Assembly (NCBI GenBank): GCA_001831055.1
Contig: MIDO01000069.1
Span: 1 to 7,951, forward strand
DNA from: Verrucomicrobia bacterium GWC2_42_7
GTDB lineage: Bacteria > Verrucomicrobiota > Verrucomicrobiia > Opitutales > GWC2-42-7-A
Length of the DNA stretch: 7,951 nucleotides
Direction of reading: 5' to 3'
Positions 6,319 to 7,951 of this stretch are shown here, in pieces. The notes beneath the pieces are model-generated. The model saw nothing but the letters and a program-made list of their open reading frames with translations. It was not told the DNA's origin and did no database searches. The translations under genes and the position numbers were made by a program. The first letter of the stretch is position 1, and each line of letters opens with the position of its first letter.

Positions 6319-6355
6319 AAAAAAGAGGCGACAAAACCTTGTAGATTTTGTCGCC
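6319..6355 (-). terminator. Rho-independent terminator of the coiled-coil gene
   Basis: On the - strand, GGCGACAAAA (6355-6346) pairs with TTTTGTCGCC (6336-6327) over 10 bp around a 9-nt loop, followed by TCTTTTTT (6326-6319). It lies about 93 nt beyond the coiled-coil gene's stop codon. This is the clearest intrinsic terminator in the window. Confidence 0.85.
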
Positions 6356-6447
6356 AAACGGTATAAGCTGTTTACTCCTCAAAGCAAATCGTAATAAATA
6401 ACTCGGTAGTCTATCTCCTTATGTTAATATCCGATTAACCTATTTTA

Positions 6448-7951
6448 TTACTGGTCAGCATCTTCATCTCCTTTATCCTCGTCAGTATTCGGACTTCCAA
6501 AACCACTTAGAGTAAGGTCTTCCAACTCTTGCAATCTTGTTGATACAAAATCCCGAGAATGAGACTCCTGGCTGGCGGGAGAAAAAGAAGCTCTTTCATT
6601 CTCCCATTCTTTTGTCATTTCGACAATTTGCTCAGGGTCAAGAAGAAGTTTCATCCTCTCCACAGCTTGCTTTATTTCAGAGAGGAATTTGGGTTTCTGC
6701 CTCAAAGCGAAGCTCAATTGTACCTTAAATATTTTGAGGACTTCTTCTTTTTCTTCCTCAGGAAGGTCTTGTCTTCCTTTAAAAGATTGATACACGCGGT
6801 TCAAGGAATCAATCAATTCTTTAACCACTTGTCGATCCGCGAATGAATCCCCTCCCAGCTTACTAGTTGCAACTTCTAACATCGTACTTGTTTGCATGTT
6901 TTGAGGAATATCGATATTTGGTTGTGGTGCTGGTTGCTCTTCACTAGCAGCGCTTGCAGCCTCTTTACCTTCTTCCCATTGAACTTCAGGTTCTTCTCCT
7001 GCCTCATTCGAGCTTCCCCAAAAACTAACACTTAAAGTAAGCTCACTTAAATCTTGTAACTCTTTTGATACAATATCCCGAGAATGAGACTCCTGGCTGG
7101 GGGGAGAAGAAGCAGCTCTTTCTTCCGTCCATTCTTTTATGCTTTTGACAATTTGCTCAGGGTCAAGAAAAAGCTTCATGTTATCCACAGCTTGCTTTAT
7201 TTCAGAGAGGAATTTGGGTTTCTGCCTCAAAGCGAAGCTCAATTGTATATTAAACATTTTGAGGACTTCTTCTTTTTGTTCCTTAGGAACGTCTTCTCTT
7301 CCTTTAAAAGATTGATACATGCTTTTCAAAGAATCAAACCATTCTTTGACTACTTGTGAGTCCATTAATCGAGTCCCTGCTAGATTACTAGCTGCAGCTC
7401 CAAACATCGCACTTGTTTGCATGTTTTGAGGAATACCTTGTGGCGCTGGTTGCTCTTCACTAGTAGCGCTTGCAGGTGCCTCGACTTGAGGCGCAGGACT
7501 TTCAGCTTCTTCGATTTGAGAAGCAGGGCTTACCGCCTCTCCAGCCCGTTGTTTGGCTTCACGCTTTTCTTGCTTAACTCTTTTTTTGCGCTGAGCCTTC
7601 GTCTCGCTCGCGTTCGGTTTGGCTTGAGTAGCTTCGGCTTCCTCTTTCTTCTTCAATTCCTCTTGACGAGCTGCCTCTTCAGTTGCAAGTCTTTCTTTCT
7701 CAATCCTTGCAGCCTCTTCCGCCTGAGCTTTAGCCTTGGCCTCAAGCTTCTCTTTCTCTAACCTTTCTTGCTCAAGTCTCCCAGTCTCTTCTCCCTGACG
7801 TTTCGCCTCAGCTGCAAGCTTTTCTTGCTCAATCCTTTCGGCCTCGAGCTTCTCTTTCTCTAACCTTTCTTGCTCAAGTCTCGCTTCTTCCGCTTCCGCC
7901 TGTTTCTTCAATTCAGCTTGACGAGCATCTTCTTCTGCCTGAGCTTTAGCT
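6448..7951 (-). CDS. Charged coiled-coil protein with duplicated C-terminal domain, 5'-truncated
   Basis: The function is not recognised. The frame is open to the right window edge, so the N-terminus is missing; the TTG codon at 7911 is only an internal Leu. The visible N-terminal part (about 140 residues) is Glu/Lys/Ala/Gln-rich with repeats such as [13 protein letters not shown], predicting a long single-helix or coiled coil reminiscent of TolA-like linkers, then a basic [16 protein letters not shown] patch. A Pro/Ala/Glu-rich linker leads into two copies of a roughly 150-residue domain. Each has [23 protein letters not shown], an identical [27 protein letters not shown] and SQESHSRD. The C-terminus is acidic. 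No membrane segment or catalytic motif is seen. A strong terminator follows the gene. A scaffold, cell-envelope or secreted host-interaction role is possible, but none is shown. That it is coding is certain from conserved codon-level repeats. Confidence 0.85.
   Translation of the reverse strand, partial: AKAQAEEDARQAELKKQAEAEEARLEQERLEKEKLEAERIEQEKLAAEAKRQGEETGRLEQERLEKEKLEAKAKAQAEEAARIEKERLATEEAARQEELKKKEEAEATQAKPNASETKAQRKKRVKQEKREAKQRAGEAVSPASQIEEAESPAPQVEAPASATSEEQPAPQGIPQNMQTSAMFGAAASNLAGTRLMDSQVVKEWFDSLKSMYQSFKGREDVPKEQKEEVLKMFNIQLSFALRQKPKFLSEIKQAVDNMKLFLDPEQIVKSIKEWTEERAASSPPSQESHSRDIVSKELQDLSELTLSVSFWGSSNEAGEEPEVQWEEGKEAASAASEEQPAPQPNIDIPQNMQTSTMLEVATSKLGGDSFADRQVVKELIDSLNRVYQSFKGRQDLPEEEKEEVLKIFKVQLSFALRQKPKFLSEIKQAVERMKLLLDPEQIVEMTKEWENERASFSPASQESHSRDFVSTRLQELEDLTLSGFGSPNTDEDKGDEDADQ
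6505..6959 (-). repeat. Tandem domain repeat, second (C-terminal) copy
   Basis: This matches 7030-7475 at a 525-bp period over most of its length, with a 9-bp length difference near its upper end (PQNMQTS side), where the offset becomes 516. A 64-nt tract, 6659-6722, is identical to 7184-7247. The copies keep the reading frame. Confidence 0.9.
7030..7475 (-). repeat. Tandem domain repeat, first (N-terminal) copy
   Basis: This is the partner of 6505-6959 within the same gene. The two copies are joined by an acidic linker of about 70 nt (6960-7029) containing [12 protein letters not shown]. The shared 64-nt tract encodes the invariant [14 protein letters not shown] core. Confidence 0.9.
7745..7882 (-). 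repeat. 102-bp period repeat in the coiled-coil region
   Basis: A 36-nt sequence at 7745-7780 recurs exactly at 7847-7882, a spacing of 102 nt or 34 codons. It encodes [17 protein letters not shown] heptad-like sequence. More diverged related units lie between and beside these, giving a low-complexity array that may vary in copy number. Confidence 0.75.

Noticed and set aside
7084..7359. + strand ORFs opposite the coiled-coil gene (also at 6537-6728, 6559-6846 and 7417-7761)
   Set aside because: They are antisense shadows of the duplicated gene; their mutual resemblance simply mirrors the tandem repeat, and none has a ribosome-binding site.

Overview
The window is bacterial chromosomal DNA of moderate GC content with low coding density. 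It holds six protein genes, of which the two outermost run off the window ends, and one tRNA gene. The leftmost gene is on the + strand; everything else is on the - strand. The taxon cannot be fixed from this sequence alone. The style of the PssA protein, the AddB-like nuclease and the BFN-domain protein suggests something in or near the Verrucomicrobiota/PVC group, but this is a low-confidence inference.

Layout: (1) bases 2-2092 (+), the 3' part of an AddB-like helicase-fold/PD-(D/E)XK nuclease; (2) 2093-2408, an intergenic region holding a hairpin and a 187-bp MITE-like element (copy A); (3) 2409-2498 (-), tRNA-Ser(CGA) with an encoded CCA end; (4) 2499-2679, a gap with interleaved inverted repeats behind pssA; (5) 2680-3903 (-), a two-gene unit of a RelE/ParE-like small protein followed 21 nt later by pssA (phosphatidylserine synthase); (6) 3904-4095, a gap with two hairpins; (7) 4096-4536 (-), a BFN/DUF151 protein with a short overlapping ORF at its start; (8) 4537-4813, a gap filled largely by MITE-like copy B (188 bp); (9) 4814-6145 (-), a secreted subtilisin-like serine protease with a divergent His motif; (10) 6146-6447, a gap with a shortened relative of the same repeat family (copy C) and a strong terminator; (11) 6448-7951 (-), the 3' part of a large charged coiled-coil protein whose C-terminal half is a 525-bp tandem duplication.

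The most notable discovery is the interspersed repeat family. Copies A and B are about 90% identical over their left two thirds. Both start with TATAGT and end with ACTATA inside imperfect terminal inverted repeats, and both could be flanked by a TA duplication. This is the architecture of small non-autonomous elements mobilised by IS630/Tc1-type transposases, comparable to Correia elements. Inside is a 14-16 bp hairpin with a GTAA (GNRA-type) loop and one compensatory base-pair change between copies, followed by a second long hairpin. The element could therefore add RNA structure, terminators or promoters where it lands. No transposase is present in the window.

Functionally the genes are mixed: DNA end-processing, membrane lipid synthesis, a regulatory or nuclease-like BFN protein, an exported protease and a low-complexity protein of unknown role. 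Only the RelE-like gene and pssA look co-transcribed.
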